Part shown: positions 8,760-21,538 of the stretch, in pieces | Layout of the letters: every line of letters begins with the position of its first letter | Position numbering within the stretch: the stretch's first letter is position 1 | Source: an uncultured Gammaproteobacteria bacterium | GTDB lineage: Bacteria > Pseudomonadota > Gammaproteobacteria > PS1 > Pseudothioglobaceae | Length of the DNA stretch: 64,000 bases | Direction: 5' to 3' | NCBI GenBank assembly: GCA_902556205.1 | Contig: CACDVH010000006.1 | Location: 1 to 64,000 of the forward strand | The notes under the pieces: generated by a model | Seen by the model: the letters and a program-made list of their open reading frames with translations, nothing else | What the model was told of the DNA's origin: nothing | The model's database searches: none | Made by a program: the position numbers and the translations under genes

Positions 8760-10670
8760 ATGTCTAAAATGATTGGAATTGATTTAGGAACAACAAATTC
8801 ATGCGTCGCTGTGATGGATGGTGGTGTTGCTAAAATCATTGAAAATTCAGAAGGAGCTAGAACTACACCCTCTATTATTGCATACCCAAAGGATTCTGAT
8901 GAAATCTTGGTGGGTCAACCAGCAAAAAGACAGGCTGTAACTAACCCTGAAAATACGCTTTATGCTATTAAGCGATTGATTGGTCGACGCTTTGAAGAAG
9001 AGGCTGTACAAAAAGATATCGACTTGGTTCCATACAAAATTATCAAAGCCAAAAATGGAGATGCCTGGGTTGAGGTCAAGGGTAAAAAAATGGCTGCACC
9101 TGAAATTTCTGCACGAGTGATTCAAAAAATGAAGCAAACTGCAGAAGACTACCTGGGAAGTGAAGTTACTGAAGCTGTCATTACAGTACCTGCCTACTTT
9201 AACGATTCTCAGCGCCAAGCAACAAAAGATGCAGGAAAGATTGCTGGTCTAGAAGTTAAAAGAATCATCAATGAGCCGACTGCTGCTGCTTTGGCTTATG
9301 GTGTTGATAAAACAACAGGTGACAAAAAAGTTGCTGTCTATGACTTAGGTGGAGGTACATTCGATGTCTCTATCATTGAGATGGAGGATATTGATGGAGA
9401 AAAACACTTTGAGGTCCTCTCAACGAATGGTGATACATTTTTAGGTGGTGAAGATTTTGATCAAAGAATCATCAACTTCTTAGTTGAAGAATTTAAAAAG
9501 GAGCAAGGCCTTGACCTAGCAAATGATGCTATGGCTCTGCAAAGACTCAAGGAAGCGGCTGAGAAGGCAAAAATAGAGCTTTCATCTTCAGAGCAGACTG
9601 AAATCAGCTTGCCTTATATCACTGCTGATGCTTCTGGCCCTAAACACCTTAACATTAAAATGACAAGATCTAAGTTGGAGTCTCTAGTAGCTGACCTTTT
9701 GAAGCGCTCTATTGATCCCTGTAAAATCGCTCTCAAGGATGCAGGTTTATCCAGTGGAGATGTGGATGAGATTATTCTTGTAGGTGGTCAAACTAGAATG
9801 CCAAAAGTTCAACAGATGGTAAAAGATTTCTTTGGAAAAGAGCCTAAGAAAGACTTAAATCCTGATGAGGCAGTCTCTATGGGAGCAGCAATCCAAGCTG
9901 GTGTTTTAGGTGGTGATGTGAAAGATGTATTGCTACTTGACGTAACGCCTTTATCCCTGGGAATTGAAACTATGGGTGGTGTAATGACAAAGCTCATTGA
10001 GAAAAATACAACGATTCCAACAAATCAGTCACAAATCTTCTCAACTGCTGCAGACAATCAGTCAGCTGTCACAGTTCATGTTCTCCAAGGCGAGCGCGAT
10101 GTCGCTAGTGCGAATAAGTCACTTGGTCAGTTCAACCTTGAAGGGATTGCCCCAGCTCCAAAGGGCCAGCCTCAGATTGAAGTAACACTTGATTTAGACT
10201 CAGATGGAATCTTGAATGTCTCTGCCAAGGATAAGAACACTGGAAAAGAGCAATCGATAACTATTAAATCATCGAGTGGCCTCTCAGATGAAGAGGTTGA
10301 CAAAATGATCAAGGATGCTGAAGCACATGCAGATGAAGATAAGAAATTCCAGGAACTCGTCTCATCTAGAAACATGGCCGATTCTCTTGTTCACTCGACA
10401 AAGCAGTCGCTTGAAGAGTTAAAAGATGAAATCACTGAAGATGAAAAAACTTCTATCGAAGGAGCTCTCAGTGAGCTAGAAGAAAGCATTAAGGGTGATG
10501 ATAAAGAAGCCATCGATGCCAAAGTTCAAAATCTTAGCGAGAAAGCACAAGTCCTGGCCCAGAAAGCCCAAGAAAAAGCGGGTGCAGAAGGTTCTGCCGA
10601 GGCTGGTAGTGCAGATGCAGGTGAAGATGTTGTAGATGCTGATTTCGAAGAGGTAAAGGAAGAAAAGTAA
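8760..10670 (+). CDS. dnaK: Chaperone protein DnaK (Hsp70)
   Basis: ATP-dependent Hsp70 chaperone, 636 residues, full length. The N-terminal ATPase begins [14 protein letters not shown], followed by [34 protein letters not shown] and [13 protein letters not shown]. The linker and substrate domain ([16 protein letters not shown]) start near residue 390, and the lid ends in the acidic C-terminus [14 protein letters not shown] that binds co-chaperones. The ATG at 8760 sits 8 bp after AAGGAG. It is heat-inducible by the upstream RpoH-type promoter, and dnaJ follows after 71 bp with a hairpin in the gap. Confidence 0.99.
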   Translation: MSKMIGIDLGTTNSCVAVMDGGVAKIIENSEGARTTPSIIAYPKDSDEILVGQPAKRQAVTNPENTLYAIKRLIGRRFEEEAVQKDIDLVPYKIIKAKNGDAWVEVKGKKMAAPEISARVIQKMKQTAEDYLGSEVTEAVITVPAYFNDSQRQATKDAGKIAGLEVKRIINEPTAAALAYGVDKTTGDKKVAVYDLGGGTFDVSIIEMEDIDGEKHFEVLSTNGDTFLGGEDFDQRIINFLVEEFKKEQGLDLANDAMALQRLKEAAEKAKIELSSSEQTEISLPYITADASGPKHLNIKMTRSKLESLVADLLKRSIDPCKIALKDAGLSSGDVDEIILVGGQTRMPKVQQMVKDFFGKEPKKDLNPDEAVSMGAAIQAGVLGGDVKDVLLLDVTPLSLGIETMGGVMTKLIEKNTTIPTNQSQIFSTAADNQSAVTVHVLQGERDVASANKSLGQFNLEGIAPAPKGQPQIEVTLDLDSDGILNVSAKDKNTGKEQSITIKSSSGLSDEEVDKMIKDAEAHADEDKKFQELVSSRNMADSLVHSTKQSLEELKDEITEDEKTSIEGALSELEESIKGDDKEAIDAKVQNLSEKAQVLAQKAQEKAGAEGSAEAGSADAGEDVVDADFEEVKEEK

Positions 10671-10693
10671 GTAGCTTTATTTGCTGATTTAAA

Positions 10694-10724
10694 AAACCTC
10701 TCATGTCTAGTGCATGAGAGGTTT
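10694..10724 (+). terminator. dnaK-dnaJ intergenic hairpin
   Basis: A perfect 12-bp stem, AAACCTCTCATG (10694-10705) with CATGAGAGGTTT (10713-10724), encloses a 7-nt loop. Only weakly T-rich sequence (AATATTTTAAG) follows, and dnaJ starts 17 bp later. It is more likely a partial terminator or processing/stability element that sets dnaK above dnaJ than a full stop. Confidence 0.6.
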
Positions 10725-10741
10725 AATATTTTAAGGGAAAT

Positions 10742-11845
10742 ATGTCAGAAAGAGATTATTACGAAGTTTTAGGTGTCGACAAAAATGCTGATGAAGCCAA
10801 GATCAAGAAGGCCTATAAGCGTCTAGCAATGAAGTATCACCCAGATAGAAATTCTGGGGACAAAGCTGGAGCAGAAAAAAAATTCAAGGAAGTGCGTAAG
10901 GCGTACGATATCATTTCAGACCCTCAAAAGAGATCTGCTTACGACCAGTTTGGGCACGCAGGTGTTGAGCAGGGTGGTCAAGGCTTTGGTGGTGGAAACC
11001 CATTTGGAGGAACTGGAGGTTTTGGTGATATCTTTGGTGATATCTTTGGTGGTGGGAATTCTAAACCAGATAATCGAGGATCTGACCTTCGTTACGACTT
11101 AGAGATTGATTTAAAGCAAGCTGCTGAAAGTGATACAGTCAAAATAAGAGTCCCTAAAAATGATACCTGTGGTACCTGCTCTGGAACAGGTGCAAAACCA
11201 GGTACCTCTGTTAAAACTTGTGGGAATTGTCGAGGTACTGGTCAAACGACCATGCAGCAAGGATTCTTTGCTGTTCAGAGACCATGCAACCAGTGCAACG
11301 GCAGCGGTGAGAAAATTGAATCTCCTTGTGGTACCTGTCGAGGTCAAGGCGTTGTTCGCAATCAAAAAACACTTTCTGTGAAGATTCCAGCTGGTGTTGA
11401 TACAGGAAACCGCATAAGACTGAGCGGAGAGGGTGAAGCTGGTTTGCGAGGTGGCCCTCATGGCGATCTGTATGTACAAATTCACATCAAAGATCATCCA
11501 ATTTTTCAGCGCGAAGGTAATGATTTATATTGTGAAGTTCCTATTGACTTTGCTACCTCAGCATTGGGCGGCTCTATCGAGGTCCCAACGCTAAAGGGTA
11601 AACTCAAAGTTAATGTTCCATCAGGAACTCAAACCTCAAAACTATTTAGACTGCGCGGTAAAGGAATGCCGGCGATGAGGCATAATGGCTCTGGAGACCT
11701 GCTCTGCCAGGTTAAGGTTGAAACTCCAGTGAATCTGAACTCAAAGCAGAAAAAACTTTTAAAAGAGTTTTCTAGCTCATGTGAAGCCAAGCATCACCCT
11801 GAGTCAGATTCGTTCTTTGGTAAAATGAAGTCTTTCTTTGAGTAA
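10742..11845 (+). CDS. dnaJ: Chaperone protein DnaJ (Hsp40)
   Basis: Co-chaperone that stimulates DnaK ATPase and delivers substrates; 367 residues, type I. The J domain covers residues 1-70 with HPD in MKYHPDRN. A Gly/Phe-rich linker at about 75-110 follows. Four zinc-binding CxxCxGxG-type repeats come next ([24 protein letters not shown] and CGTCRGQG, the last with Gln). The C-terminal substrate-binding domains complete it. An AAGGGAAAT ribosome-binding region precedes the ATG. It is second gene of the heat-shock operon. Confidence 0.98.
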   Translation: MSERDYYEVLGVDKNADEAKIKKAYKRLAMKYHPDRNSGDKAGAEKKFKEVRKAYDIISDPQKRSAYDQFGHAGVEQGGQGFGGGNPFGGTGGFGDIFGDIFGGGNSKPDNRGSDLRYDLEIDLKQAAESDTVKIRVPKNDTCGTCSGTGAKPGTSVKTCGNCRGTGQTTMQQGFFAVQRPCNQCNGSGEKIESPCGTCRGQGVVRNQKTLSVKIPAGVDTGNRIRLSGEGEAGLRGGPHGDLYVQIHIKDHPIFQREGNDLYCEVPIDFATSALGGSIEVPTLKGKLKVNVPSGTQTSKLFRLRGKGMPAMRHNGSGDLLCQVKVETPVNLNSKQKKLLKEFSSSCEAKHHPESDSFFGKMKSFFE

Positions 11846-11857
11846 ACTTGAAACAAT

Positions 11858-13222
<1,365 letters not shown>

Positions 13223-13280
13223 ATACTTAAAGTTAATTTAAGGTTAAAATAGTACATCAATAACTATTACGGGTAACTGA

Positions 13281-14528
13281 TTGGAATCACTGTCCACTTT
13301 TTGGCTAAGTGTTTTACTATTCATTTTAATATTAGCTTCTGCTTTTTTTTCGTCGTCGGAAACTTCGATGATGGCTATAAATCGTTATCGCCTTAAAACA
13401 CTAATCTCAAAAAACAACGTTCAAGCCAAAAGAGTTGAAAAGCTTCTCAATAACATTGATTATTTGATTGGTGCAATTCTTTTAGGTAATAACTTTGTCA
13501 ATATTCTCGCTGCGAGTATCGCTACCCTTTTATCTATCAAACTATATGGCGAAGGTTCAGTGATTATTGCCTCAATGGTTCTAACAATAGTGATTCTAAT
13601 TTTTGCTGAAAATACTCCTAAGACTTTCGCTGCAAAGAACCCTGAAAAAATTGCACTTCCTGCATCATGGCTTCTTGAATTAATCATCAAACTGTTTAAG
13701 CCAGTTATTTATTTAATATCTTTTATTTCAGTATCTATACTAAAAATTTTTGGACTTAAAAGTGAAAACAAAGACAACCTAAATTCTGATGAACTTCGTA
13801 TGGCAGTAAAAGATTCCAAATCTATGATGACTAGCAATTATCAAAGGATGCTTCTCAACATCATAGATCTGGAAAAAGTAAAGGTTGAGGATATTATGAT
13901 TCCTCATAATGAATTAGTTATTGCTGATATTGATGATGAGGATGAATTATTTGATCAGTTCAAACGCATCCAATATAATCGACTTCTTATTTTTGAAGGC
14001 TCCGAGAATAATATTATTGGAACAATTCATATGAGAGATGTAGTGAATAGTTATGCTAAAGGTGAGGTTGAAATGTCACAAGTTAAGGAACTCATTAGAG
14101 AGCCTTATTTTATTCCAGAAGGAACCCCCTTATCGCAGCAACTTGAACACTTTAAGAGCCAAAAAAGAAGACTGGGAATTGTTGTTGATGAATATGGCGA
14201 AGTTCAAGGGATGGTTGTTCTTGATGATATCTTAGAAGAAATAGTAGGTCAATTTACCTCATCTCAAGGCGAAAGCATCGATGAAATATCTTTGCAGGAG
14301 GATGGAAGTTACCTAGTCGACCCCAAAATAAGTATTCGAGAACTCAACAGTGAACTCAAAATAAAACTCCCATTCGACAACGCCAAAACATTAAATGGGT
14401 TAATTTTAGAGCAGCTGCAAAGTTTTCCTCAACACAATGTTTCGTTGAAAATAAATCCATTAATTATTGAGATTATTCAAGTTAGCAAACAGGGTGTTAA
14501 ACTAGTTAAAATCACAAAATTAAATTAG
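13281..14528 (+). CDS. CNNM/CorB-family membrane protein with CBS domains (HlyC/CorC family)
   Basis: Membrane protein of 415 residues. Residues 1-180 form a CNNM (DUF21) domain with several transmembrane helices and the segment FSSSETSMMAINRYRLK. A CBS pair follows at about 190-320 (VEDIMIPHNELVIADI; GIVVDEYGEVQGMVVLDDILEEIVG), then a small CorC_HlyC domain to the C-terminus. The family is linked to Mg2+/Co2+ homeostasis; the ion specificity here is not visible. The start used is TTG at 13281, which gives the usual N-terminal hydrophobic helix. Monocistronic or co-transcribed with the downstream SbmA-like gene 46 bp away. Confidence 0.88.
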   Translation: MESLSTFWLSVLLFILILASAFFSSSETSMMAINRYRLKTLISKNNVQAKRVEKLLNNIDYLIGAILLGNNFVNILAASIATLLSIKLYGEGSVIIASMVLTIVILIFAENTPKTFAAKNPEKIALPASWLLELIIKLFKPVIYLISFISVSILKIFGLKSENKDNLNSDELRMAVKDSKSMMTSNYQRMLLNIIDLEKVKVEDIMIPHNELVIADIDDEDELFDQFKRIQYNRLLIFEGSENNIIGTIHMRDVVNSYAKGEVEMSQVKELIREPYFIPEGTPLSQQLEHFKSQKRRLGIVVDEYGEVQGMVVLDDILEEIVGQFTSSQGESIDEISLQEDGSYLVDPKISIRELNSELKIKLPFDNAKTLNGLILEQLQSFPQHNVSLKINPLIIEIIQVSKQGVKLVKITKLN

Positions 14529-14574
14529 GTATTATCTTTATTAATATCAACAACTCAAACTTTTAAGGACAACA

Positions 14575-15564
14575 ATGTTTAAATTTTTTACTCAAAGAAA
14601 ATGGTTCTTGTGGGCTTATCTTGGCTCAGCAGTTATTCTTACTTCGCTATGGCTTTCTGTTCAGATAGATGTTCAAATTAATGAATGGTTTGGTGGTTTC
14701 TACGACATGATTCAAAAAGCTTTGGCTACTCCAAATGCTGTAACTATTGAAGAGTATTTCGGAGGACTATATAGTTTTGCTAAATTAGCAGCACTTTGGA
14801 TTATCCTTGGATTAGCAACTTCATTCCTAACATCGCACTTCCTATTTAGATGGAGAACGTCCATGGTTGAGTTCTACCACAGCGTTTATGATAAAGCCAG
14901 GACTATTGAGGGTGCTTCGCAGCGTGTTCAAGAGGATACCATCCGTTTTTCTAGAATTATGGAAGGACTTGGAACAAGTCTTATCGAGTCAATTATGGTA
15001 TTGGTAGAATATTTTCCACTCCTAATGGGACTTGCAGTTGGTATACCAATCATGTGGTTTGGAGAATGGGAATTCGGACTGGTAGTTAGTGCTCTTATTT
15101 GGGCAGTTGGAGGAACATTATTAATGATAGGCTTAGCCTGGCTATTAAGGCTAGTTGGAATTGAATATGACCTTCAAAAAAGAGAAGCAGCCTACAGAAA
15201 GGTTTTAGTGATTGCAGAGGATGATGGCACTATTAGACCTAAGTCACTTAATGAACTCTTTGAAGGCGTTCGCATCATCCACTTTAAAAGCTACTTAAAT
15301 TACCTATACTTTAATATTGGAAGACTAGCCTATCTCCAAGTAAACGTATTGGTTGCCTACATTGTTTTAGCGCCAGCGATTGTTGCGGGTGTAATGACTC
15401 TTGGGGTTATGCAACAAATAATCAGAGCTTTTGGAAGGGTTGAGGGTTCCTTACAATACCTCTTTAATTCATGGCCAACAATTATTGAACTTGCTAGTGT
15501 CTATAAAAGACTTAGAGAATTTGAGAATCAAATTGAATCAATATCTGTATTAGAAACTGAGTAA
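14575..15564 (+). CDS. SbmA/BacA-like peptide transporter
   Basis: Polytopic inner-membrane protein, 329 residues, related to SbmA/BacA. That family imports peptides such as microcins and proline-rich antimicrobials using the proton gradient. Family-like segments are WRTSMVEFYHSVYDKAR, IEGASQRVQEDTIRFSR, the QQIIRAFGRVEGSLQYLF region and the C-terminal IIELASVYKRLREFE. It has no ATPase domain, unlike the ABC homologue Rv1819c. It is shorter than E. coli SbmA (about 406), mainly N-terminally. Good ribosome-binding site (AAGGAC). The stop codon directly abuts the stop of the convergent psd gene with no intergenic base. Confidence 0.85.
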   Translation: MFKFFTQRKWFLWAYLGSAVILTSLWLSVQIDVQINEWFGGFYDMIQKALATPNAVTIEEYFGGLYSFAKLAALWIILGLATSFLTSHFLFRWRTSMVEFYHSVYDKARTIEGASQRVQEDTIRFSRIMEGLGTSLIESIMVLVEYFPLLMGLAVGIPIMWFGEWEFGLVVSALIWAVGGTLLMIGLAWLLRLVGIEYDLQKREAAYRKVLVIAEDDGTIRPKSLNELFEGVRIIHFKSYLNYLYFNIGRLAYLQVNVLVAYIVLAPAIVAGVMTLGVMQQIIRAFGRVEGSLQYLFNSWPTIIELASVYKRLREFENQIESISVLETE

Positions 15565-16374
15565 TTAGTTTGAAATAGATTGGCCCATCTTGAGAGCTTG
15601 CCCGGTCTCAAGGTTAAGTTCAGGCGACCCTTTAGGCAAGATAAGAATGACGGTTGAACCCATGTTGAATCGACCCAGCTCCTCTCCCTTGGATAAGCCT
15701 ATTTGACGAGAATCATAGTCATATGTTTTAACTGACTTTGTATAGGGAGGAGTTACTTGACCCTCCCATGAAGTTTCCATTGATCCAACAAAAATAGCTC
15801 CCACCATAACTAAAGCCATTTCACCATATTCTGTATCAAAATAACATATGAGCCTTTCATTTCGAGCAAAAACTTGATCAATGTTTTCAACAGTCCTTTT
15901 ATTTACCGAGAAAAGATTTCCAGGAATGTATTTCATTGATTTCAAGATGCCATCAAAGGGCATGTGAATTCGATGATAATCCTTAGGTGATAAATAGATT
16001 GTTGCAAAACTAGTATAAAAATCATCTTTTGAACTGTCTGCAAGCAAAGCTTTGACTGAGAATTTCTTGCCTTTGGCTTGGACAATCATAGATCCCTCCA
16101 TGTTCCCGAACTGAGAGACAACACCATCAACTGGAGAAACTACTTTTGATTCAGATAGTGGCCTTATACCGGCCTTAAGAGATCGCGTGAAAAAATCATT
16201 GAAGTTTTTATATTCTTTGATATCCTCAAGCTCTGCCTCATTTAAATTAACCTTGTAATTTGAAACAAACCATGAAGTAAAGCTATTTTTTATCCAATGG
16301 ACTTGTATTCTTGCAAATCGAAACATAAGTCTCGATAAAAGATGATGAGGTAATAAAAACTGAAGAAATGTCAT
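15565..16374 (-). CDS. psd: Phosphatidylserine decarboxylase proenzyme
   Basis: Makes phosphatidylethanolamine from phosphatidylserine at the inner membrane. It has 269 residues, the proteobacterial type I length. The self-cleavage site that yields the pyruvoyl group is seen as FNMGSTVILILPKG near the C-terminus; family consensus is LGST, here MGST, with the essential Gly-Ser intact. Other conserved blocks: FFTRSLKAGIRPL, SPVDGVVSQFG, YLSPKDYHRIHMPFDG. Its start overlaps the proS stop by one base (TAATG), so proS-psd is an operon. Confidence 0.97.
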   Translation of the reverse strand: MTFLQFLLPHHLLSRLMFRFARIQVHWIKNSFTSWFVSNYKVNLNEAELEDIKEYKNFNDFFTRSLKAGIRPLSESKVVSPVDGVVSQFGNMEGSMIVQAKGKKFSVKALLADSSKDDFYTSFATIYLSPKDYHRIHMPFDGILKSMKYIPGNLFSVNKRTVENIDQVFARNERLICYFDTEYGEMALVMVGAIFVGSMETSWEGQVTPPYTKSVKTYDYDSRQIGLSKGEELGRFNMGSTVILILPKGSPELNLETGQALKMGQSISN

Positions 16375-18077
16375 TAGGCAAGCTTTTCTAGAATAAAGCT
16401 AACAGCATCCTTAAAATCAATTTCGTCCTTTTCTGAGTGAGCTCTTGATTTGTATTCAATTTTCCCATTATCTGCATGCGTATCGCTGATTACCAAACGA
16501 TGTGGAATACCAAGCAGTTCTGAGTCGGCAAACATGATTCCGGGTCGCTCTTTTCGATCATCAAGCAACACATCAATCTTCTGTTGCTGACAGTCATGAT
16601 AAAGCTGATCAGCAAGTTCTCTAACGCGCGATGATTTATTGTAATTAATTGGAACTATGACCAGCTCAAAAGGAGCAATTGCTCTGGGAAAAATGATCCC
16701 TCTTTCGTCATGATTCTGCTCTATACATGCAGCTATAATTCTAGTTACTCCAATACCATAGCATCCCATATTCATATTGACCGCCCTACCATCTTCGCCA
16801 ATGACATTAGCATTCATTGAATCTGAGTATTTTGTCCCAAGCTGAAAAATATGTCCAACCTCAATTCCTCTTTTGATTTCGATTACGCCCTGACCATCTG
16901 GTGAAGGATCTCCAGCAACAATATTTCGAAGGTCACATGGGGTCATTTTTTGGACATCTCTTTTCCAATTAACCCCAGTAAAGTGCTTATCATTTTCATT
17001 AGCCCCACAAACAAAATCCGATAAAGAGGCTGCTGCATAATCAACCAAAATTGTAATATCTAAATTTACAACACCGATAGAGCCAAAGTTGCAGCACAAC
17101 TGTTTAACCACTTCTTCCTCCTCTGCCATTTGAAGCGGCTGCTTAATGCCTTCAATTTTTGATGCTTTGGCTTCATTAAGTTCATGGTCACCCCTCAAAA
17201 CAAGCGCAACTAGATCATCATTATCACCCATTACAACTAAGGTTTTAATTGAATTCTCAGGCTTTACATTCAGCAGATTGCAGACATCATTAATGGTTTT
17301 CACTCCAGGAGTTTCAATAATAGTTAAATCCTCTTTAGGTGATTCTGGAGCTCCCTGAGGAAGTGTTTCAGCCCTCTCGATGTTTGCAGCATAGTCTGAA
17401 GTGTCAGAAAAACAGATTGCATCTTCACCCGATTCTGCGAGAACATGAAACTCATGAGAACTATCCCCGCCAATTGCACCTGAGTCGGCTAAAACAGGCC
17501 TGTAATCAAAGCCAAGCCTATCAAAAATATTACAATAGGTTTGATGCATTACTTGATAAATCTCGCCAAGTGATTTCTCATCTATATGAAATGAATAGGC
17601 ATCTTTCATTATGAATTCTCTTGAACGCATTACACCAAATCGAGGTCGAATCTCATCTCTAAACTTTGTTTGAATTTGATAAAAATTAATAGGGAGCTGT
17701 TTGTAACTTCTGATGTATTGTTTGGCAATATTGGTAATCACTTCCTCATGAGTAGGACCCATACAAAAATCCCTCTCATGCCTATCCTGAAATCGAAGTA
17801 ATTCTGGCCCATACTCCTTCCATCTTTTTGATTCTTGCCAAATTTCAGCTGGCTGTGCAACGGGCATCAATAATTCTAATGCCATCGACTTATTCATTTC
17901 TTCTCTGATAATTTTTTCAACCTTCTGAATAATCTTTAAGCCAATTGGCAAATAAGAATAAAGGCCTGAAGCTAATTTGGATATAAGCCCTGCTCTTATC
18001 ATTAATTGATGCGAGATAATTTTTGCATCATTGGGTGCCTCTTTAACTGTAGAGATTAAAAAATCACTGCTTTTCAT
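16374..18077 (-). CDS. proS: Proline--tRNA ligase (bacterial type, with editing domain)
   Basis: Class II aminoacyl-tRNA synthetase charging tRNA-Pro, 567 residues. The N-terminal catalytic part includes [20 protein letters not shown] (motif 1 region) and [24 protein letters not shown] broken across motif 2. A trans-editing INS domain lies at about 225-380, inserted between motifs 2 and 3. Motif 3 is in [15 protein letters not shown]. The anticodon-binding domain is C-terminal ([12 protein letters not shown]...). It is first gene of proS-psd and divergent from the M50 protease gene 40 bp away. Confidence 0.98.
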   Translation of the reverse strand: MKSSDFLISTVKEAPNDAKIISHQLMIRAGLISKLASGLYSYLPIGLKIIQKVEKIIREEMNKSMALELLMPVAQPAEIWQESKRWKEYGPELLRFQDRHERDFCMGPTHEEVITNIAKQYIRSYKQLPINFYQIQTKFRDEIRPRFGVMRSREFIMKDAYSFHIDEKSLGEIYQVMHQTYCNIFDRLGFDYRPVLADSGAIGGDSSHEFHVLAESGEDAICFSDTSDYAANIERAETLPQGAPESPKEDLTIIETPGVKTINDVCNLLNVKPENSIKTLVVMGDNDDLVALVLRGDHELNEAKASKIEGIKQPLQMAEEEEVVKQLCCNFGSIGVVNLDITILVDYAAASLSDFVCGANENDKHFTGVNWKRDVQKMTPCDLRNIVAGDPSPDGQGVIEIKRGIEVGHIFQLGTKYSDSMNANVIGEDGRAVNMNMGCYGIGVTRIIAACIEQNHDERGIIFPRAIAPFELVIVPINYNKSSRVRELADQLYHDCQQQKIDVLLDDRKERPGIMFADSELLGIPHRLVISDTHADNGKIEYKSRAHSEKDEIDFKDAVSFILEKLA

Positions 18078-18117
18078 ATAAAATGTATTAAGCCACTAAA
18101 TAAATTGATTTTACCTA

Positions 18118-18753
18118 ATGCCTGATTTTCAAACTTTATTAATTTATATTATTCCATTGCTTTTCGCAATTACTCTTCATGAGGCTGCTCATGGCTGGGT
18201 AGCTAGCAAACTTGGTGATCACACTGCACGTATGATGGGCAGGGTTACTCTCGATCCCACTAAGCACATTGATCCAATTGGAACCATAGCAATCCCTTTA
18301 GTTTTATTGCTTTCCTCATCAGGATTTATATTTGGTTGGGCTAAACCGGTTCCAATAAACTTCAACGCACTTCGTAATGGGAAAAATGGCATGATATGGG
18401 TTGCTTTGGCTGGCCCTGGAGCAAATATTGTGATGGCCATTTGCTGGTTATTTGTAATGATTATTGCGATTAAAATGAATATCACTGTACTCATTGAAAT
18501 GGGAAGGGTTGGCATCCTTGTCAATTGTGTACTTGCTGTATTTAATTTACTACCTATTCCTCCCCTCGATGGCTCAAGGGTCATTAGTGCACTTCTTCCT
18601 AATCGACTAGCTTATCAATACAACCAGCTAGAGCAATATGGCCTCTATATCCTTTTGGGTTTAATGTTTCTTGGAGGATTTAACTACCTAGTAAGGCCAT
18701 GGGTTGAGCTTATATTAAGTTGGTTTAACTATGCACTTGTTGTCCTAGGATGA
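18118..18753 (+). CDS. Site-2 protease-like M50 family membrane metalloprotease
   Basis: Polytopic membrane zinc metalloprotease, 211 residues, of the small rhomboid-like M50B group without a PDZ domain. The HExxH motif reads HEAAH at about residue 21 (ITLHEAAHGWVASKLGD). The second zinc-ligand motif is NLLPIPPLDGSRV near residue 143. Hydrophobic helices flank both. Physiological substrate unknown; small stand-alone homologues occur widely in bacteria. Its 3' end overlaps the 3' end of the convergent selO by 9 bp. Confidence 0.9.
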   Translation: MPDFQTLLIYIIPLLFAITLHEAAHGWVASKLGDHTARMMGRVTLDPTKHIDPIGTIAIPLVLLLSSSGFIFGWAKPVPINFNALRNGKNGMIWVALAGPGANIVMAICWLFVMIIAIKMNITVLIEMGRVGILVNCVLAVFNLLPIPPLDGSRVISALLPNRLAYQYNQLEQYGLYILLGLMFLGGFNYLVRPWVELILSWFNYALVVLG

Positions 18754-20127
18754 GCAACTAAGCTCTAGATTCTTAGCCCAGTCAGGTGGCTCACTGTCAT
18801 ACGAATCATAACCATTATGTGAATCAAAAGGCTTTTTAAGAAGTCTAAATAGAACATCAATTTCTTCATATTTTTTAAGATCTTCGGCTTCCCTAATTGC
18901 TACTTCAGCCAAGTAGTTTCGTAGAATATATTTTGGATTAAACTGTTTCATCAAATTTAAACTTTGTGTTAAATTTTCCTCTTTGTTTATTCTTTTTTTA
19001 TAATCCTTAAACCAGGATTCAAATTTTTCACCCAATAAATTCTCATTCTGATTTAATAGCATTCTTAATGAGCGGTGATAGTCTTTTTTCTGCGTATAAA
19101 GAAGCTCTAAAAAGTTGTTAATTAGGGCATTATCACCTTCATCTTGAAGTATTAAACCGAACTTACTCCTCATTAAATATGAGTACTCTTTGACCAATAT
19201 TTTTTCATAGGAGGAAAGAGCATCCTTCAGCTGGTCTTCTTGAATAAGTGACTCTAAAGCATGAGCAAGTCGCTGTAAGTTCCATAATGCAACTGATGGC
19301 TGCCTTTCAAATGAGTATCTACCTTGAGTGTCAGAATGATTACAGATTAAGGCTGGATCATAAGTTTCCATAAAACTGAAAGGTCCATAATCAATTGTTA
19401 ACCCTAGAATTGACATGTTGTCTGTATTCATAACTCCATGAGAAAAACCCTGAGCTTGCCACTTTGCTATCATTATTGAGGTTAACTCTATAACCTTTTT
19501 AAAGAGTCCTAAATAATCCCCTCGCTCAAGCTCACTCATATGGTGTTTGATTACAAAATCTGCTAATTTTTTTACGTTTTCATTTTGACCTTGGGATGCA
19601 AAATATTCAAAGTGGCCAAACCGGATATGACTCTCAGCCACTCGGGTAATAATTGCTGCATTTTCAACATGCTCTCTATAAACTTGAGAGTCGCTATTCA
19701 CTATAGCCAGGGCTCTAGTTGTTGGAATATTGAGCCCTTGCATTGCTATTGAGCATAGGTACTCACGTATACTTGAGCGAAGGACAGCGCGTCCATCAGC
19801 ACCACGAGAAAAGGGTGAGGTTCCAGCCCCCTTTAGAGAAAGTTCTAACCCATCTATCTCACCAATCAAGCAACTTCGGCCATCACCTAACTGAGGAACA
19901 AAATATCCAAATTGATGTCCTGCATAGGCTGTAGATATTGGACTTTCATCGTTAAGAGGCCTCTCTCCAGAACAGATACTTAGAAGCTCATTGTCATTGG
20001 ATTTGAGACTCAAATCTTTCTTCAGACTCTCATTAACATGGATTAAAGAGGCATTTTCTAACTTTTGAGTATGCACTTGAGTAAAAAAATCACTACCTAA
20101 ATCTTTAAATTTAAGAGAGCTTTGCAT
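18745..20127 (-). CDS. selO: SelO-family protein adenylyltransferase (YdiU)
   Basis: Pseudokinase-fold enzyme that transfers AMP to proteins (SelO family); 460 residues, E. coli YdiU has 478. Conserved segments include [66 protein letters not shown] and [15 protein letters not shown]. The C-terminus ends CSS, the cysteine version of the position that is selenocysteine in some homologues; the stop after it is ordinary. Its start lies 17 bp inside the end of gatB, so it is probably translated with the gatCAB operon. Confidence 0.93.
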   Translation of the reverse strand: MQSSLKFKDLGSDFFTQVHTQKLENASLIHVNESLKKDLSLKSNDNELLSICSGERPLNDESPISTAYAGHQFGYFVPQLGDGRSCLIGEIDGLELSLKGAGTSPFSRGADGRAVLRSSIREYLCSIAMQGLNIPTTRALAIVNSDSQVYREHVENAAIITRVAESHIRFGHFEYFASQGQNENVKKLADFVIKHHMSELERGDYLGLFKKVIELTSIMIAKWQAQGFSHGVMNTDNMSILGLTIDYGPFSFMETYDPALICNHSDTQGRYSFERQPSVALWNLQRLAHALESLIQEDQLKDALSSYEKILVKEYSYLMRSKFGLILQDEGDNALINNFLELLYTQKKDYHRSLRMLLNQNENLLGEKFESWFKDYKKRINKEENLTQSLNLMKQFNPKYILRNYLAEVAIREAEDLKKYEEIDVLFRLLKKPFDSHNGYDSYDSEPPDWAKNLELSCSS

Positions 20128-21538
20128 TTAATATCTCGTTAACCTGTTTTGGGTTAGCTTTTCCTTGTGAAGCTTTCATAACCTGACCAACAAAAAAACC
20201 AAGTAGTTTCGAATTACCATCTTTAAACTGTTGAACTTGACCAGGATTATTTGCAATAACATCATCAATAATTGACTCTATAGCACCTGAATCTGTCATC
20301 TGTTTTAGGCCTTGCTTATCTATTATTTCATCTACAGACCCTTTACCATCCCACATTAATTTAAAAACATCCTTAGCAATTTTTCCAGAAATCGTATTAT
20401 CAGTTATTCTTGAAATCAATAGAAATAACTCATCTGCAGAGATTGGTGAATCGACAATTTCAAGTTGACTTTTATTAAGAGCTGCAGAGAGATCGCCCAT
20501 GACCCAATTGGCAGACAGCTTTGAGTCTGCACCTTGTTTTATAATACTTTCAAAATACTCAGCCACCTCTTTTTGTGATGTTAAAACTTCTGCATCATAT
20601 GGACTTAATCCAAGGGTGTCAATAAATCTTATCTTTTTTTCAGTTGGAAGTTCTGGAAGGTCTTTTTTAATCTCTTCCAGAAGTTCATCACTAATGACAA
20701 CGGGCAGAAGATCAGGATCAGGGAAATATCTATAGTCATTAGCCTCTTCCTTAGATCTCATAGACCTAGTTTCATTTTTAATTGAATCATAGAGCCTGGT
20801 TTCCTGCACTACAGAGCCGCCCTCCTCCAAAATATCAATCTGCCTGTCAACTTCAATATTGATAGCCTTCTCTAAGAACTTAAATGAGTTGATATTCTTT
20901 AGTTCAGCTCTTGTTCCAAGACCTTCTCCTTGCTTTCTGACTGAAACATTGGCATCGCAACGGAAAGAGCCTTCTTGCATATTTCCATCACATATCTCAA
21001 TATATTGAACCAAAGCATGAATTTTTTTAGCATAGGCAACAGCTTCTTTAGCACTGCTCATGTCAGGTTCTGAGACAATCTCTAGCAATGGGGTTCCGGC
21101 TCGGTTTAGATCAATTGCAGTATAGTCATCATATAGATCATGGATAGATTTTCCTGCATCTTCCTCAAGGTGGGCACGAGTGATACCCACTGTTTTATTA
21201 TCTCCACTTTCTAAAGTGATTTCAATAGAGCCTTCACCAACGATTGGAATCTCAAATTGTGAGATTTGATAACCTTTGGGTAAGTCAGGATAAAAATAAT
21301 TCTTTCTCGCAAAAATCGAGTTTTTATTAATGGCTGCATTCACTGATAGGCCAAAACGGAGCGCCATTTTAACTACTTCCTCATTTAAAACCGGCAAAAC
21401 CCCTGGAAAACCAAGATCTACAGCACAAGCTTGAGTATTTGCTTTAGAGCCAAATGCAGTTGAGGCGCCAGAAAAAATCTTGGATTGAGTTCTTAATTGT
21501 GAGTGAATTTCTAGCCCAATTACAGTTTCCCAAGTCAT
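20111..21538 (-). CDS. gatB: Aspartyl/glutamyl-tRNA amidotransferase subunit B
   Basis: tRNA-binding and kinase subunit of GatCAB, which converts misacylated Glu-tRNA(Gln) or Asp-tRNA(Asn) to the cognate amide. It has 475 residues, full length. N-terminal GatB signature: [20 protein letters not shown], then [12 protein letters not shown] and [30 protein letters not shown] is mid-protein, and a YqeY-like tail covers about residues 330-475. It follows gatA with a 4-bp overlap. Confidence 0.98.
   Translation of the reverse strand: MTWETVIGLEIHSQLRTQSKIFSGASTAFGSKANTQACAVDLGFPGVLPVLNEEVVKMALRFGLSVNAAINKNSIFARKNYFYPDLPKGYQISQFEIPIVGEGSIEITLESGDNKTVGITRAHLEEDAGKSIHDLYDDYTAIDLNRAGTPLLEIVSEPDMSSAKEAVAYAKKIHALVQYIEICDGNMQEGSFRCDANVSVRKQGEGLGTRAELKNINSFKFLEKAINIEVDRQIDILEEGGSVVQETRLYDSIKNETRSMRSKEEANDYRYFPDPDLLPVVISDELLEEIKKDLPELPTEKKIRFIDTLGLSPYDAEVLTSQKEVAEYFESIIKQGADSKLSANWVMGDLSAALNKSQLEIVDSPISADELFLLISRITDNTISGKIAKDVFKLMWDGKGSVDEIIDKQGLKQMTDSGAIESIIDDVIANNPGQVQQFKDGNSKLLGFFVGQVMKASQGKANPKQVNEILNAKLS

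Noticed and set aside
8847-9218. Minus-strand open frame inside dnaK
   Set aside because: It is a shadow of the dnaK coding sequence with no recognisable motifs or initiation signals.
18745-18760. Selenocysteine codon at the end of selO
   Set aside because: The protein ends Cys-Ser-Ser with an ordinary stop and no SECIS-like element is seen; it is the cysteine form.
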